This document shows positions 13,355 to 27,792 of a DNA stretch of 64,000 nt, piece by piece. The notes beneath the pieces are model-generated. The model had not been told where the DNA came from, ran no database searches, and worked only from the letters and a program-made list of their open reading frames with translations. The DNA is taken from positions 1,908,425 through 1,972,424 of the forward strand of contig PTEX01000120.1 in the NCBI GenBank assembly GCA_003342815.1, in the 5' to 3' direction. A program made the translations under genes and the position numbers. Positions within the stretch are counted from its first letter, which is position 1, and every line of letters starts with the position of its first letter. Source of the stretch: Eudromia elegans. Taxonomy: Eukaryota; Chordata; Aves; Tinamiformes; Tinamidae.

Positions 13355-14670
13355 TATGTTATCTGTCACTGTGTGAATTAACAAATGCAAATTTGATATT
13401 ACAAATGACATGTCACTAAAATCCTCAAACTTGGGTTTGTTACACCTGAGATCAACTGATTTTGGGTATATTTTAAGATGCCATATGATAGCTTTATATA
13501 TAATAACAGATTTTGAAATAAAAGAGCTATCCACAATGCTACAAAGTTGGTAGTCAATGAAAACAGTTTATTCCACAGATCTTAACAAATGATTATTTTT
13601 TTCTTTTTTCCTGATATGATTTTGAAATTGATAATAATTTATCTCAAAAACTGTTTTGAGGATAAATCTAATGAAGATTTAAGAATCAAAAACTTGCCAT
13701 GCGCTCTGCTGCCACACTACAATTTTAAATGTCCAGTTTCCCAAGGGAAGAATCAAAAAATCTGCATTTCAGGTCTTATTACCGCATCTTCAACAACAAA
13801 AGAGCTAAGTGTTAAAGAATTATAGTTCACAGAGAAGGTGTTAAGCATGGAACAACACAGAATTAGCTTGCTGGAAAAATTAAGCACAAGATGAATTTTT
13901 AATTCATGTCACCTGGGAGGCTGAGACTGCAGGTTGAGGTGTGTGCAGGAAAAGGAATAGGCCAGCAAACGTACTGTCACTCTGGGGACAGTGGCAAGAC
14001 ATGATTCAAATCCTGATGGCCAAAGTTTCTTCCAAAACACAACAGCCTCATCCATAATGTTTAAATCTATACAATTTCCCATATCTTGCCTGTGAGTCAT
14101 CTGAGGGCACAAACTGACAGAGGTCAGAAACATGCCAGGGAATAAGCTGATAATAAAATGACAGAGATCATCTTCGAGGGCTCACAACCATACTGCATGC
14201 ACATGCCGTTTACTAGTGCCTACACAACTTAAGTGATTAAATCGGTGCTTCACAAATTACTTTCCATCTGCTCTAAAGAGATTCCTTCTTAATTATAAAC
14301 TCTGTAACTATCCCCATGATGATTTCATCTGGGGTTCCTTTTATTTTTGATTTTGATGCAGTAATAAGTGGAAGATGTAATGTGGGTGGAGAAAAAACAT
14401 TCTCTAAGAGGGACATTCCGAAGGCAACTCTCAGGAATTGCTGTTAATAACAGTAAAAGCAGAAAACAGGCCCCTACTGTAAATGTTTGAAATAGAATTA
14501 AAGTATCTGACTATCTTTCCAGCTAGCTTAAACTTATTCAACATATGACTAATCTTAGCTACTTCTTTTAATTTTAATTAGGTGATATTATATTAGCATT
14601 GAATATTTGTGTTTTATTAAAAAGAAAATAACAAAACACACACAAAAAAATTGCAAAAACTCAGTATCTA

Positions 14671-14860
14671 AGTTTCAACAGGGCTGTCAACCAGCAACTC
14701 ATTTTCCCATTACTAGTTTAATAAACAACTGATTTAAAATTAATTGAAGTGCTCATCACAAAATAAGTTTTAATAGGGTTGTCAACCAGCAACTCATCTT
14801 CCCATGACCAGTTTAACAAACAACTAATGATTTAAAATTAATTAAGGCTCTCATAACTTC
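14671..14860. repeat. 95-bp direct tandem duplication (two units)
   Basis: Two diverged copies of a unit sharing GTCAACCAGCAACTCAT, the AGTTTAA-AAACAACT block and GATTTAAAATTAATT are spaced 95 bp apart (shared motif at 14686 and 14781). Several substitutions and a small indel separate the copies, so the duplication is not recent. Confidence 0.93.
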
Positions 14861-17800
14861 TTTTTTCCCTCCCTCTAAGGACCATAGTACATTTCCTTTG
14901 AAGTCTCACAAAGTGTTGGGAAGAAAGGAAAAAAAGAATACAAAATACAGTGGAGATTAACATGAAGGTCACACAGTTTATACTATTTTTAATACGAATA
15001 TGTACCATGAATGCAAGCTAAAATGAATTTCCCAGTATCAACTCTCAAGAATTCTCAAAAGAAATCTTGATAGGTAATTTCCTCTTCTTTATATTGTGAA
15101 AGTTTTGGATTCAGCTGTGATGTCAATACGGCCTGAGTTACAGGGAAAACAAGTCTCTTGGAGAACATTACCAGCCCCAAAGAAGCCATTAGGAAGGCTG
15201 GACAATCTCTGCCTCAGCCAAAGGTGAGTATGCCATAATAGTTCATTTCAACTACAGTAGATTGCCAGGCCGTAACTAGCAAAACTGACATTAATATTGC
15301 TCAATGGAGCAATAGTTGAAGTAAATAATCCTACTGTCCTGAAGTAGGGCATATGAATCATTCATAACAGTTTTAAATATTACCATTGTGTAAAAGCAAA
15401 ACAAAATGTAGCTAGCCAAATGTAGCAACAGAAAGCAAAAACAAACAGAACTAAGTTTTTCAAGAAAACACATGATTGTATTAATTGCAGTCATCTATAA
15501 TCTAGATATCTATGAACTGCTCATCTAAATGCTATTTGAAACTGGAACCTTTAGAGTGTACTTAATCAGCTTAATGAAATACATTAGGTTTAGACTGAGA
15601 CTCTAAAACAGGTCAAGAGACTTTTTTCTTTATCTATTGTAAAAGAAGTATAGAGTAATTAGCTCACCTATAGATGTCAAATCGAAAACATATGTGATCA
15701 AAAGAGTTTGTTTAACCCTACCTGTATTCTATTCTGTAATATTGCTTATATTATTTACGAAAACTAAAATATAAAGATTAACTCTTATCCAAGCTATTTT
15801 GTGTTTTTCTTTTCCACAGATCAAACATTTCATTCACACATGAACTCTTTCTGCAAATAATGCAGGATTTAAAATTTTCAAAGATGAAATCCAAATACTT
15901 GTTCCAGCCATGCATATCACAGAACAGATTAGAAATCTTCTGAGTATCTCCATCTATAATAGTATAATCGTATTACATGATTTTTTTTAATCTATGTTAA
16001 ATTAAAAGTAACTGTACTGTGTCTCATATATTTAGATATACAGTCTTAGTCTTCATCTGTTATTTCTGTTGGAAGTTGATTTTATTACTTTGTCAAGCTT
16101 CAGAATTTGCTTTGACCTTTTATCATGTCTTGACATGGATGAAAGTTTGTACACTTAGAAAAGGGAACGTATCTATTGGACATAATGCAAGATATTTGGA
16201 AAAACATGACCTGAATAGCCAATGTAAGGACTTCAGTGACCAAAATAAACACAGTTCCTTAGGATTACTGACTTTTTATAAAGGTAAAGCAAAGCTTTTA
16301 ATTTTGTGTGAGCACTGAACTTTTAACATATACATGAGTAAGAAATGATACATTCCCTATGAAATAACAATAAAGTAACAAAATAACAAACAACAAAAAA
16401 GTAAAAGTGTGTTCTTAAAAAAGTAAAAAACACAACATATATCATTCTGTTCTCCCATTATATTCTCCTTCTATCAGTACTGTTTTTTGAATAATTGAAC
16501 CTGAAGTCAGAACAGAGCACAAATGCGATCTAGCTCATTTTATCTCCCCTTTTTATAAAAAAACCTCAAATACATGTAGAGAATTGTTTTCATTTTATGT
16601 ATACATGTTTTTTACATATATTTAACTTATGATATTGTTGGCTGGGTTTCTCTATAGCATAAATTAGACACAATGCCTGTGTCAGGATAATTAGGCCATG
16701 ATCATGCCTTCAAATCACCCATACAATTCACATTAATGTAATTGGGATCTGTACAAATGAAGTCAGGCAAGAAGTTACTGAAAGTCCTGTAGCCCTCTGG
16801 AGTATTGTCAAGCTGCCAGATTGCATGAGAGGATAATGCCTTGTTTTCAGTGTTCTGTGAAGGAGCTGATAATTTGAGGTTAAAAGCAGACTTTTTTTCC
16901 ATCATGATGACTGCCAAATGTTCAAACGTAGCTTTTGTCTAAACCAAATCTATCATCATTTGGTCATCCTAATGTATGTCAATCTTTCCAAATCAGAAGA
17001 TAAATGTTGCCCTTGCCCTCACTTACACTTTATAGGCAGCTATGTCAGAACCTACATGGCCGAATTCGACTGTTGTCCAAATATAGAAAAAAAAAAAAAA
17101 AAAAACAAACCTGCAAAAACAAAAGAAGGACAAAAAGAAAATAAAATCCTTATCTTGCTTTATTTATTCTTTTTTTCTTTTGTTTCAACTTTATCTGAAT
17201 GAGGTCAAACATTACTCTCCCAGTTTGCTGAATATTCTTTGTACAAATACTGTCTTATTAAAGTGTCCATCACTGTCACTGAATCATACAAGTTTAATTT
17301 ATTTCTATTCATTTTTATAAGGAGGTTATTCCAGCTATACTCATCCTAAATAAGCCTCCTGTCCTGACAAGGAGGCGATTATACATTCTATTTTTATGTT
17401 GCTACATTAGAGCTGTATTAGAAAGTTTAACTTAATGCATCCTAATATTAGTCCAAATTCACTACAAAATCCACCTTATATTGTGCAGATGTAAGTAATA
17501 AGAAGGGATGAGAAACCTAGTAATGAAGGTTGAGCGAAAGCAATGTTTTTCAGAACAAACTATTAAGAGTATGTTTTATCATTTCTGTTTTTGGTTTTGA
17601 AGGTGTATCCAGATAGGGACTGGACAAAAGCAGAAGTAAAATGGTAAATATAAAAGAAACAGGAATGTGAGATAGGGAAGATTTTAAAGTATTATCAATT
17701 CATGTATGTTGTCAGAAGTCTGCTTCTGTGTGAGCCTTTCAGCTTGAGCAGCTGCTCCCAAACCCTTCTCATCAGAGTTCTCTCCATCTAGGAAAGAAGC

Positions 17801-19188
17801 TTACAGAGATTACAGGGCTCCTGGCCAGCACCTCTGCACGCCTCAGAACCCAAACACCCTGGACAGGTCCTCCTTGACAATTTATATAGTTCTTTCCCTT
17901 TTCCTGCTGTTACTCTGTTGTGGGCAGCAGAGACACTGCCAAGAAGCTTTCTTTAATTCAAAGCTTCTATTCAATGATTCACAGCAGAGAAGTGACCTAG
18001 AATCCTCTAGGTTTGCTGTGGCGGACACGCTGGCAGCTAAAGGTCCTGGCAAGGCTATTATATTTCAGAAATATCACTGTTTCTGAAATAGAACACTATA
18101 GTGTCCTAGCTTCAAATTTGTCATTGGAGGATGGGCATAGGGAGGAGCTGTGGGAAGAGGAAAGAGAGGAAGAGTTGCCCTATTTTGGTAATAAGTAATA
18201 GAAACTCTTTTCATTTAATTAATGGGCAGTTTCCCAATCATGTCTAATTACTGGTCATTCTGTAATCCCTTGCATCTGAGACACCTGCAGATGCAGCAGA
18301 TATTTCAGAGGAAGAAATCAGAACAAGCTTATGACAACCACCATGGCGAGTCAGGCCCATGGTGTATCTGCTACAATAGCACTTCAATAATGGCTGAGGT
18401 GCACCAAAATATTACAGAATGGTACATGAAACCTCACAGATCCCGTTCTATAGAGGCAGGTATAAAACTCTGGAATTGTAATTTAGTGATTCTTCCAAAA
18501 AAATAGTATTTCTTCCAAAATTGATGTCAGATTACTGATTAAAACCCTGAAAATTTATTTATTTTGTCTTTCTTCAGTCAAGAATGTTTGCTTTCATTAT
18601 CAAAACAAAAATATTTTCCACATTCTTAAGATCTAACTAAAAATATGCAAAGATAATAAAAGTGGAAATCCTATAACACTGTGGTGAAATTCTCCAGATA
18701 AAAAGATTGCTTTATTTAGAATAAAATATATCTTTCATGTGTTTATTAATTCATTAGAATTTTTAGCTACTTCTTGTTATTTAGATACTAACTAGACTTA
18801 TTTAATCCAATCCAATATTAAATCGGATATTCTTACAATAAGAATATATTTTTCCCCAGTTTTATGGTTCAAGGCACCATTGAAATGTTATCTTGGTGAA
18901 AAGTTATAGGAAGAACTTATAAAGTATCGAATAAAAGTGTGACATTTGTCACCATCAGTGAAAAAGTTTAGAACTCTCAGAAACTATCCACGCAAAAGTA
19001 CTGCTCTGATCCATGTCAAGCTACCATTTCCACTACTGTTCAAGTCTTCTATGAATCTGTGAGCCTCTGGAGATGGACTATGGAAGTAGTCATCAACAAT
19101 ATTACTTCCAAAACAATGGCTTGTTGAACTGTGACTTTCCCTCAGCTTTTCAAGGAGATCTTGTAATGTTTTGGGTTTTTTTTTTTTT

Positions 19189-19224
19189 GTTTGTTTTGTT
19201 TTGTTTTGTTTTGTTTTGTTTTGC
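19189..19224. repeat. (GTTTT)n pentanucleotide microsatellite
   Basis: About six to seven copies of GTTTT follow a T-run. On the minus strand this is AAAAC repeats. Confidence 0.93.
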
Positions 19225-22200
19225 AAAGGCCTTTCAATAAAACACATCAAAGGCAATGATTGGCTAACACTTTTCTCATGAAGGTGCTCAAGGGTTTAGG
19301 TGCTGATAGAGCTCTGAGGGATAAGAACACCTTGCAATTCACCCATTGTACTAGTTACTACTGCAGGAAATAACAGGAGTAAACTGGTGGAAATCACCTC
19401 CAGAACTCTTACTGAAAGGTCATACCAAGAGTTCAGTATTGAAATGAGACCCTACACACTACCCAGATCTTTCTGACAGTGTTGACTATAAATCTCTCCT
19501 TTGCTTCAGCTATTAGACTTGAAGCCTAAATAGATACTAGTGTGAAATACATATTTGAGTGAATCATGTATAAAAGTTATAACCAGTAAGTTATAATGGA
19601 ATAAAATGGAACTGAACACAAATATTTTAATTATGTGACTTTACCTCCATCTCTGTTACAGCAAATCACTATAATTATTCTTCCTATTTTCTTTGCTGAT
19701 CTAATATTTAGCAGAATTATGTTGTTAAATTCTGCTATTTTAAGAAACTACTTTTAAGTTGGCCAAAATCTCTTTTTTTTTTTTTCCATAATCCAGAAAG
19801 TATTGTTTTCTTATTAATATATGGGAGTGTATTAATTAATAAGAGTTGGAAAGTGAAATGATTTTCAACTCCATTTAGTTATATCAGTATAATGTTACTT
19901 CTATACAAAGAATTAGCCCTTTTCTGTTGTAGTCATTTGACTGTATATTTTTCAGAAATTAGAGTTCCTTACTCTGAGTAGTTTGAACAGTAAGAACAGT
20001 TAAAACCACAAAAATAATATTCTTCATAATAAATTTTTGAACGAGAAAAAAAATCATTTTTTAAAAACAAAAACCCCACCCCCTACACATATTCATAGTT
20101 AACAAGAGGATAGAAAGATGCTGAAAAGGAAAGTGATCTTTATAGGTTCTTTGAATCATCTGGAATAAAAGTGATGAAATCCTTGATGAAATAAATAATT
20201 AATTATCCATACAGACGGAACATCTGCAGCAATTTAGATGGAGAGAAACCCACTGTAGAGTAGCTAACAGCTTCATACTGCATTTGAGGAAGCACTGACT
20301 TTCTGTGTAGGTAAATTTCCAGGTAGGGTGGCAATTTGTATTTTGGTCTCCTCTTTAAGGAGGAGTTTCTTAATCAATACTGGGAATCCAAATCCATTGA
20401 CAAGTATCTTTTGAAGATTAAAAAGCTGTGCAGCTTCCTCTATGAGAGATTATTCTATGACAGATTATTTTTTTATGAGAGATTATTCTTAAAATTCTGC
20501 GTTCTGTTGGAGGACTGAGCCTCATTGAGAAGATTAGTTACTCTTTCATGATTTAAATTCTTTGTTTTTGGAAAATTTGAACAAAATCAACTAAGGCATT
20601 CTTTATTCTGCACACTAATATCTCTGGAGACCTCTTTCATTCCTATTATTTTTCCAAATTTTTTTCAAATTCATAGTAATCCAATTATCTTTCCTGAATT
20701 CCTCATTTTTTTTATTGAGGTCATAGTACAATGGCAACTGTCTCACATGTTAAGGTTCTCTGATAAGATCTAGATATTCTTTCCCATTTTAATCTCTCAG
20801 TCTTTGCAACAAGTTCTTTGCTCTTCTGGTTCAGATTCAAAGTCCCTTTTCTACATAGTATTATGACTTTCACTTGAAATATACCAGCGACACACTATAT
20901 TTGCCTCCAGATAAATTACAGGATAATTGATGCATCAATAAATAGGAAAAAAATAAAAGAAAAAAAAGAGAAAAATACTCAGATTTTAAAAAATCTAATC
21001 TTTAAAAAGATGGTAGCTTTATACTACACACACACAAATGCATATATATTATTTTTTCTACAATTATATTTACAAAAAACAGGTAACAGATGAATAAACT
21101 CAGCTAATAAGCCTTCAGTGAAGTAAGCAGATGAACACACCAGAACACACCAGAAAAGTGAAAAGTATGTGCCATCTATTTAAAGCAGCTAAAATGCCTT
21201 AGGGTAAAGTTAGTGTTGTTCAAACAGAATAAGGCCTTCATTCATGGTAATAACCATTTAACTACATTTATATTCTTCAGGACTGGTAGTTGGCTAGAAA
21301 AATTAGCAGACATTATGCAAATACTTCTCTGCATTGAGCTTACTCAGCTTTAATTAATGGAATTTAATTAATTTAATCACTAATGTAGCTCCAGGAGGAA
21401 TGAACTTTCAAGAAGGTATGCTTTAGTGGCAATGTAATTTAGGAATTTAGTCTGGTTTATAAACTTGAAGTAGAAACATACTCTCTCAACCCTTTTTCTT
21501 CAATATATTATCTCATATAACTCACAAACCTTTTAGGATGCATGTTTAGGAAACATGTTTTATATATGTTATTAAAATGACAGGTAAAATGATGAGAATT
21601 TTAAAAATATCTTAAATAAATTGGTTTTATTTTACAAGATGACAAAGCATATCCATCTTTAAAAAGGAAAAGAAAGTGACTATATGGTGAGTTCTGCCTG
21701 CATTCAGTTTCTTTTGCAACAATTTTGGAAGATGGTTTAAAAGCCATTGTAAATTGTAAACTAGGCAAATTACTTAAAATATTAAGTCTCAGAGTTGAAG
21801 ATGTTCAGATAAATAGCAAAAATATGCACTGAACTCTTTTGGCAAGTATTCTACTCAAAAGAAAAAAAAAAACATATATAATTGCCCACATTCAGGTCCC
21901 TGTTTTAGCTCTACAAGTTAAGAGATTATTTCCTTCAAAAATAATGGAAAGCAGTTCCTCTTCAGAGAGAAATTTCACATGCAAGTTAGGTGCTCTAAGT
22001 CAAGCACAGTGCATAAATTTAAGTGGAGTAAACATTCCCTCAAGATTCATTATGAGGTGTTTTGATGGCAGAGGTAAAGTGGTGAAAAGTAACACTGTTA
22101 CAGCTCAATACATCTTAACCTGAAGCCAAGTAGGACTTATCAGTGTAGAAATATAGGGCAGTAACATGAAGCTTAGGTATAAGTAACAAGGTTAATAGAG

Positions 22201-23174
22201 GATGTTTGACTGTTTACAGATATTGGCATACTGATATCACTCTTTAAAAACAACATAACAAACACTCTTTAACAACAAAAAGACTTCCATCATTTAGCAG
22301 CCAGGGGGGCATGACCTGCACCAAGTCACCTCAACTCACCTTATGGAGCAGCCAGTCCATGCTGATCCCTGATAACAATATTGTAATTGGATGTATATTC
22401 TTTCAAGAATACATATTCAAATTCCACATAAGCACTTAAACAACATTGAGTAAATAAAATATTTTAAATGATGAAACACTATTCTCAAACATTTAGATAC
22501 ATTTTTAGCGATCTGGTCAATTTTAGATTTTTACTCTTGTCTGCTTTACTAACTGTTTTTAAATCCATGGGCATGGATTTGTGGATAAAAACATCAAGTT
22601 AGTTCAATGAAAAATAAGTCTTTTCATTAGGAAAATAGAATGGGAACAGAAAGCCATGGGAAAAAAAAAACCTCAAAAATCTGGACAATACTGTGGTGTT
22701 GGCAAGTGTAACTAATTTTGAAATTCAGTGCAAGGTTCAAGCTTCAATATTTACGTTTCATTGACTCACAGTGGTGAGATCTTCAAAAATCTAGAAGTTC
22801 AAAAACTGTTCAAAGACTGGAAGTTTAAGTCTATTCTCCATTATTTTACACTGCGGCTTAAATCTAATACAGAGAAGGACTAGAGGAAAACAAGGAAAAT
22901 TCATTTCCAAGCTACTGGTTCCTAATTATGAATCTGACCTTTGACTATAATCCAATAGGTAAATGATTTTTTTTTTCCCAATGCATTCACATGCTACATT
23001 TACTATAATGCAAAATTTAACTATGGTGATATTAGTGCAGATGTTATCATCCTACCAAGGAAGGATTACAACATTAGTTACCTAAATAACATAAAATAGA
23101 ATGGACAATAGATAAGAGGAGATTCCTCTGTCTTAGTAGAAAATCTAATAAATAAATAAAAACTCTCAGACTAG

Positions 23175-23661
23175 TGAGGACCACAGGAGGCCTCTAATTT
23201 GACCTCCTGCTCAAAGCAGAGTTAACTTTGAAATCCAGCCTAAGTTGAAGAGGTGTCCTCTTTGTGTGATCTGTTCTCTTCTAAAGCTAGGATGACTGTC
23301 TTTTACGATGGATTTCAGTGAAAAACTTGGTTCTGTCTTCTTAATAGAATTCTTAATAAACATTTTAAGAATGCTGTTAGTTTCCCCAAAAAAATCTCTG
23401 AATAAGGCAAGTTGTACTCTCCTCAAACAGATAGATTGAAAGTACACCAGTCCAAGCTGGCCTGGTGGTCCTCCACAGAACTTCTTGCAGTTTATCAGTG
23501 TCTTTCATGACCTGGATACTTCGTCAGTATCCCAGGTATAGTCTAAAAATCGAGTAAAATAAAGCAATTTCTTGCTTATTCTGCTGCCACATTTGTTGAT
23601 ACAATCCATTCTGCTGTTTAGCCATCACTGCTGTCAGGGCACATTGTTGGCTCATGTAGTC
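23175..23661 (-). mobile_element. Ancient CR1 LINE fragment, minus orientation
   Basis: Plus-strand similarity to antisense CR1 is clear but weak. It starts with GGAGGCCTCTAATTTGACCT and CTCCTGCTCAAAGCAG (3' UTR region). Further on are CAGTGTCTTTC, TCCCAGGTATAGTCT, GATACAATCCATTCTGCTGT and AGGGCACATTGTTGGCTCAT, in the order expected for the antisense reverse transcriptase C-terminal region. Divergence is much higher than in the other copies, and interior parts no longer align by eye. Confidence 0.8.
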
Positions 23662-26600
23662 ACAGAGACCTTTACCTTTATGCTATTGCAAGAATAGAAT
23701 ATTCTATTCCATTAGAGATTGGCATTTTCTCAAAATAACCCACTAACAGAAAAGATGACTTTAGGCCCAAAGGAATGACAGAAAATGTCAACAAGAGTTC
23801 CTGATAGAGACTGGGGTTTTTTTGTTTGTTTTGTTTTGGGTTTTTTTTAAAAAAAAAAAACACAGGGGAACTTATATACAAGCAACTGATTGAATTCATA
23901 GAAAAACTATTGGTTTAACTTTCCTTCATAGAAAAACTATTGGTTTAACTTTCCCTGAAGACAATCTCATCTGTGATGGGAAAATCAACACAAGATGTAT
24001 CTTGTGATGTGCTATGGAATGACAAGAAGGGTCTCTAAACTTGACATAAGGTTTGCTTTGCTTCAAAACTCTAACAGCATTGCCCTTTAACAGAAGTATT
24101 TTTTGAATGGATGTAGCAGCAAAGAATACCAAAAAAACAGACTGTCTTGTTGCTGAATAATAACAACAACAACTACAACAAATTGAAAGGCCTTTGGGTA
24201 CAGTCTGCTGCATCTTGTTAGTTACTTTCATTTACTTCTAATATTTCTCCTGTGTTTCCTCCTTTCTGTGGAAAAGGAGAAATGAACTTCATTCCTTCTG
24301 TAATGTTTATTACAAAAGAAGGAAAAAAAAAAAAAGCAAAACAGCAACAACAAAAAAGTCACTTTGGTTGGAAAAAAAAAAATCATCAATTTATTGAATT
24401 TGGCCTTCTTTTTCCCGATAACGAAAGAACTGCAAAGAGAACAATTCATAGAATTTTTAATTAATTCAATTACTTCCCAAGACAAAAAAAAAGCAATAGA
24501 TCAGATCAGCTGCAATGAATTATTAATTTTGATATCAGTAGACATATATACTTTGTTTGGTAGGCTAGATCACTAAGCTTAGAGTCAGAATTTTGGATAA
24601 GCAGACAAATTCAGAAATATGTCAAAATCTAGTCCTGATGCCACCAAAAAAAAAAAAAAAGAGAAGAACTTACAAAACATTCAGCTAAGCAGTTTGTGGG
24701 CTCTATGTCTGATATACCTGTCTGACTCACCCTAGTGCTCTTATGAGGGAAAGGCAAACACAGCTGAAATACTGCTGTGCCTTTCAAAAGCCTGTCCCTT
24801 ACAGTCCTACCAGTCAAAAATCCTGGGTGACTTATGGAGTATGTGATGTTCATCAGGCTGTAAAACAACAACAGATGTGACCTGAAGGCAGGAACACAAA
24901 TAATGACACATGTACTCATATTTTCTACGATGTCAACTGCACTTGTGTGACAGCAGGGGCCTTTAAACTGATGAAAATTTCTGTAGGTAGAGTGAAGAAA
25001 TGCTAAGACTGTCTTCTGTGTAGAAGTATGTCATCTATTTTGTCAAAGGAGAACCAAAAAGAAAATCAGATGTTATATATGTGACTTATCTGATCAGAGG
25101 TAGATACATGTACTCTACTAATCTACACTGAGTTTAGAATCAATAAACAGAAAACAGATCTGGTATTGTTTCTTTTACCCCTTACCATATAGGAAGCTGA
25201 CAGGGACAGAGTGAGATATTGGCATGAGCACCATCAAGGGGTATTGGAATACTTGTGATGAATTCCACCCTCTAAACCCATCCCGTATGCCCCATAGGCA
25301 ACAGAACTTAAGCTTGCAAAGTTTCTGGGTTTTTTTCCTTTATTTTATTTATTTGTTTATTTTTAAGTCTTCAGAGTGATATTAAATTGGATTCAAGTGA
25401 ATACAATTGATTCACTATATAATATTTTCAGGACTAATGTTCTGATCTGGCTTCTCCTATCACCTGATGAATGCCAGAATTAGCACAGTGTGAGGGAGAA
25501 AGGAACAAGGGGCTGGCAATCAGAGCAGGTCAGTAACACATACGGATTTTAAAGAAGTGTTTTTTTTTTTTTTTTTTACAATAAAGATCAGGTAATTTTT
25601 CTGTCCCTTATTCAATTCTTTTTCTACACTTCAGTTATAGTTTAATCTCATTTAGATGATTGCTGCCTCTTTGGAAAGGTCTTTTCAGTGCCCATAAGCA
25701 GCAATGGGAGGACCTCCAGTGCTAGGATAATCTGCAGCATTTTTTTGTTTATAACCAACAGAATTTCTATTTCCATTTATATTGTCATCTTCAAGCAATT
25801 TGCTCTTTTGATTTCTTTTGCCCAGTTAACTTGCTTCTGAGCAACTTTTACTTAGTTTATTAAATATACTATTATTTTATTCTGTAATTAAAAGGTAAAT
25901 ATTTGTAAATAAATAGTAAATAGTAAATAGTAAATAGATATATGTAATTAATATATGTAATTAATATAGAAAGATGGCTTTTGAAAAGATAAGTGGTTGT
26001 AGAGCCTGAAGAAAGGAGAAGGTATAAGGAACATGTATTTCATTACACCTCAAAATACATGAATTTGGACTTCTTTAAATGTGAGAGTAGCCAAACTGTA
26101 GGTGGAAATACAAAATTTTCTATTTGAGGACAATTCATGCCCAGAAAAACATGGTCTTATTGCTTCCAATAGAAGCTCTCATGACAAGCACAAAATTGAG
26201 TAATTTGCAATGAAATTAAGTATGACATATCTTGTTGATATTTTACAAAACTACATGTCTATAAACATGTTATTCTAGTTACACGTCTACTTAATAATAA
26301 CTAAGAAACTATAGAGACAAGATGCTCAAAAGAATAAGAATATAGCACAGACTTTCACTTCTGCATCACCAAATCCAGACACAAACCCTCAGGTTAAAAA
26401 CATGTAGATCGGTAGTAATCTCAAAACATTTCACAGATAATACACATCTTAAACACAAAATCATCTCCCCAACAGCTATTGTTAATCTCTTCAGAGATAC
26501 TGAAAATCAAATTTTGCAAGTGGAAATTGTTCCTGGTTCTAAAAGAGCTAAAAACATGCATGACTTAGACTTGACTGACAGGATAATGTGGGAAAAAACA

Positions 26601-27530
26601 GCATATACACTAAATCTAGTTCAAAACAGAATGCAATCCTTATGATCCCAAAGGTTTCATTAATTCTTTATCTATACAGTTGAAGTCTCCTGGATAACTC
26701 TTTTGATTTTGCATAAGCAAGTCCTGGCATTGTTTTGTGGTATCAGGTCTGTTCAGTTTCTTGCTGTTCATTGCAAATGCTATCTTATACTAGGGTGAAA
26801 AGAAGTCACAGAATGTAAATATGAAAATTAAAACAAGAAAAGACATGAAAAATGTTGCTTCAAAATTTGCAATGATATTTTCAGGTCAGAAAATTCCCAC
26901 CAAAATATTCTAATGCACTGATGTTTTTGAAGTGTGTAAACCTCTGCTTTTTTAAATGGTAAGTTATCAGGATTTTTTTTTTTTCTTTAGGATTAAACTC
27001 TTAATGTAAAATAAATAGATTACCTAAGCATTTAAGAGTGTCTCTAGTGTGAAACTTCATTTAAAAAGAAGTTTTTAAATTGTGACAGTTTTTATCATAG
27101 TTTGCCCAATTACATCTATAGTGGATATTGGATAAGTGGCTGAACTAATTAATTTTCAGTTGCAACACGTAACATAATGTTCATGAGACTTCAGTGGCCT
27201 GTTGCCAACAAAGCAATAAAGAAATAGCTTTTTCTTTTCCATATGCCATTCAAACAGGAAGTCATCGACAGAAAAACAACTAGCAAATGAGAATGCTAGT
27301 ATTTGCTTGTTTGTTATGTTTGCTTCCAATTATATTCTTTTTTTTTAAAAAAACTGTAAGGCATTTTATTAACCAATTATTTCACATAAATATAATTCAT
27401 GCATTCCCACAACTGTCTAAATAAATACAGAGATTTGCTTGAATTCACTAGTGAGCAAATTTCTGTTCAGATTTGGTCAAAAAAGAATGCATTTTCCAAA
27501 AAAACTTCTGAAGGAAGACCTTTCCGAATA
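23662..27530. other. AT-rich intronic stretch with no recognised element
   Basis: No gene or named repeat is recognised. It holds the 30-bp tandem duplication at 23896-23955, A-runs near 24645-24660, a T-run near 25561-25577, and an AT-rich patch of TAAATAG and ATATGTAATTA short repeats near 25905-25965. Confidence 0.6.
23896..23955. repeat. 30-bp perfect tandem duplication
   Basis: The unit beginning TTCATAGAAAAACTATTGG and ending TTTAACTTTCC occurs twice in direct succession with no visible mismatch, suggesting a recent slippage or duplication event. Confidence 0.95.
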
Positions 27531-27534
27531 TTCA

Positions 27535-27792
27535 CGGAGCCCTCACAGAGGTAAGAGTGAACTTTGTTTATTGTTTAGGGTGACATATTCTTATAGGGTT
27601 CCAGGGACCCGCGGCAATTGGCTATTCCAGCTCTATCACCCGCCCATGCTCCGCTACTATTGGCTACCTGCTGCATCAATCTCAGCACCCCCCCCACACC
27701 ACCATCAAGCAGGGGGAACATTCTAGTAGGGGCAGAACCTTCTAGCAGTGGAGCATTTTAGTAGGTCTGCTCTGCATCCCCCCACTATCACA
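27535..27792 (-). mobile_element. Probable solitary LTR (fossil), minus orientation, sense to CSMD3
   Basis: A GC-rich block in AT-rich sequence. Read on the minus strand it starts TGTGATAGTGG, then shows two CCAAT-type boxes (AGCCAATAG and TAGCCAATTG), a CCTATAAG TATA-like box near 27590-27597 and AATAAA at 27567-27572. That is the U3-to-R promoter and polyadenylation order of an LTR. No internal viral genes adjoin it. The 3' boundary is uncertain and no target-site duplication was found. The family is not assigned. Confidence 0.55.

Larger units (their letters stand above)
13355..23174. other. Intronic stretch, mostly AT-rich, with local tandem repeats
   Basis: No gene is recognised. It contains the 95-bp tandem duplication at 14671-14860, a GTTTT array near 19189-19224 and several homopolymer runs. 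Moderately GC-richer patches (about 13910-14130 and 17730-18060) match no family I can name. Confidence 0.55.

Noticed and set aside
17730-18200. A GC-richer patch with two overlapping frames, considered as an exon or LTR
   Set aside because: No consensus splice-site pair with a recognisable protein, and no TATA plus polyadenylation order convincing enough for an LTR.
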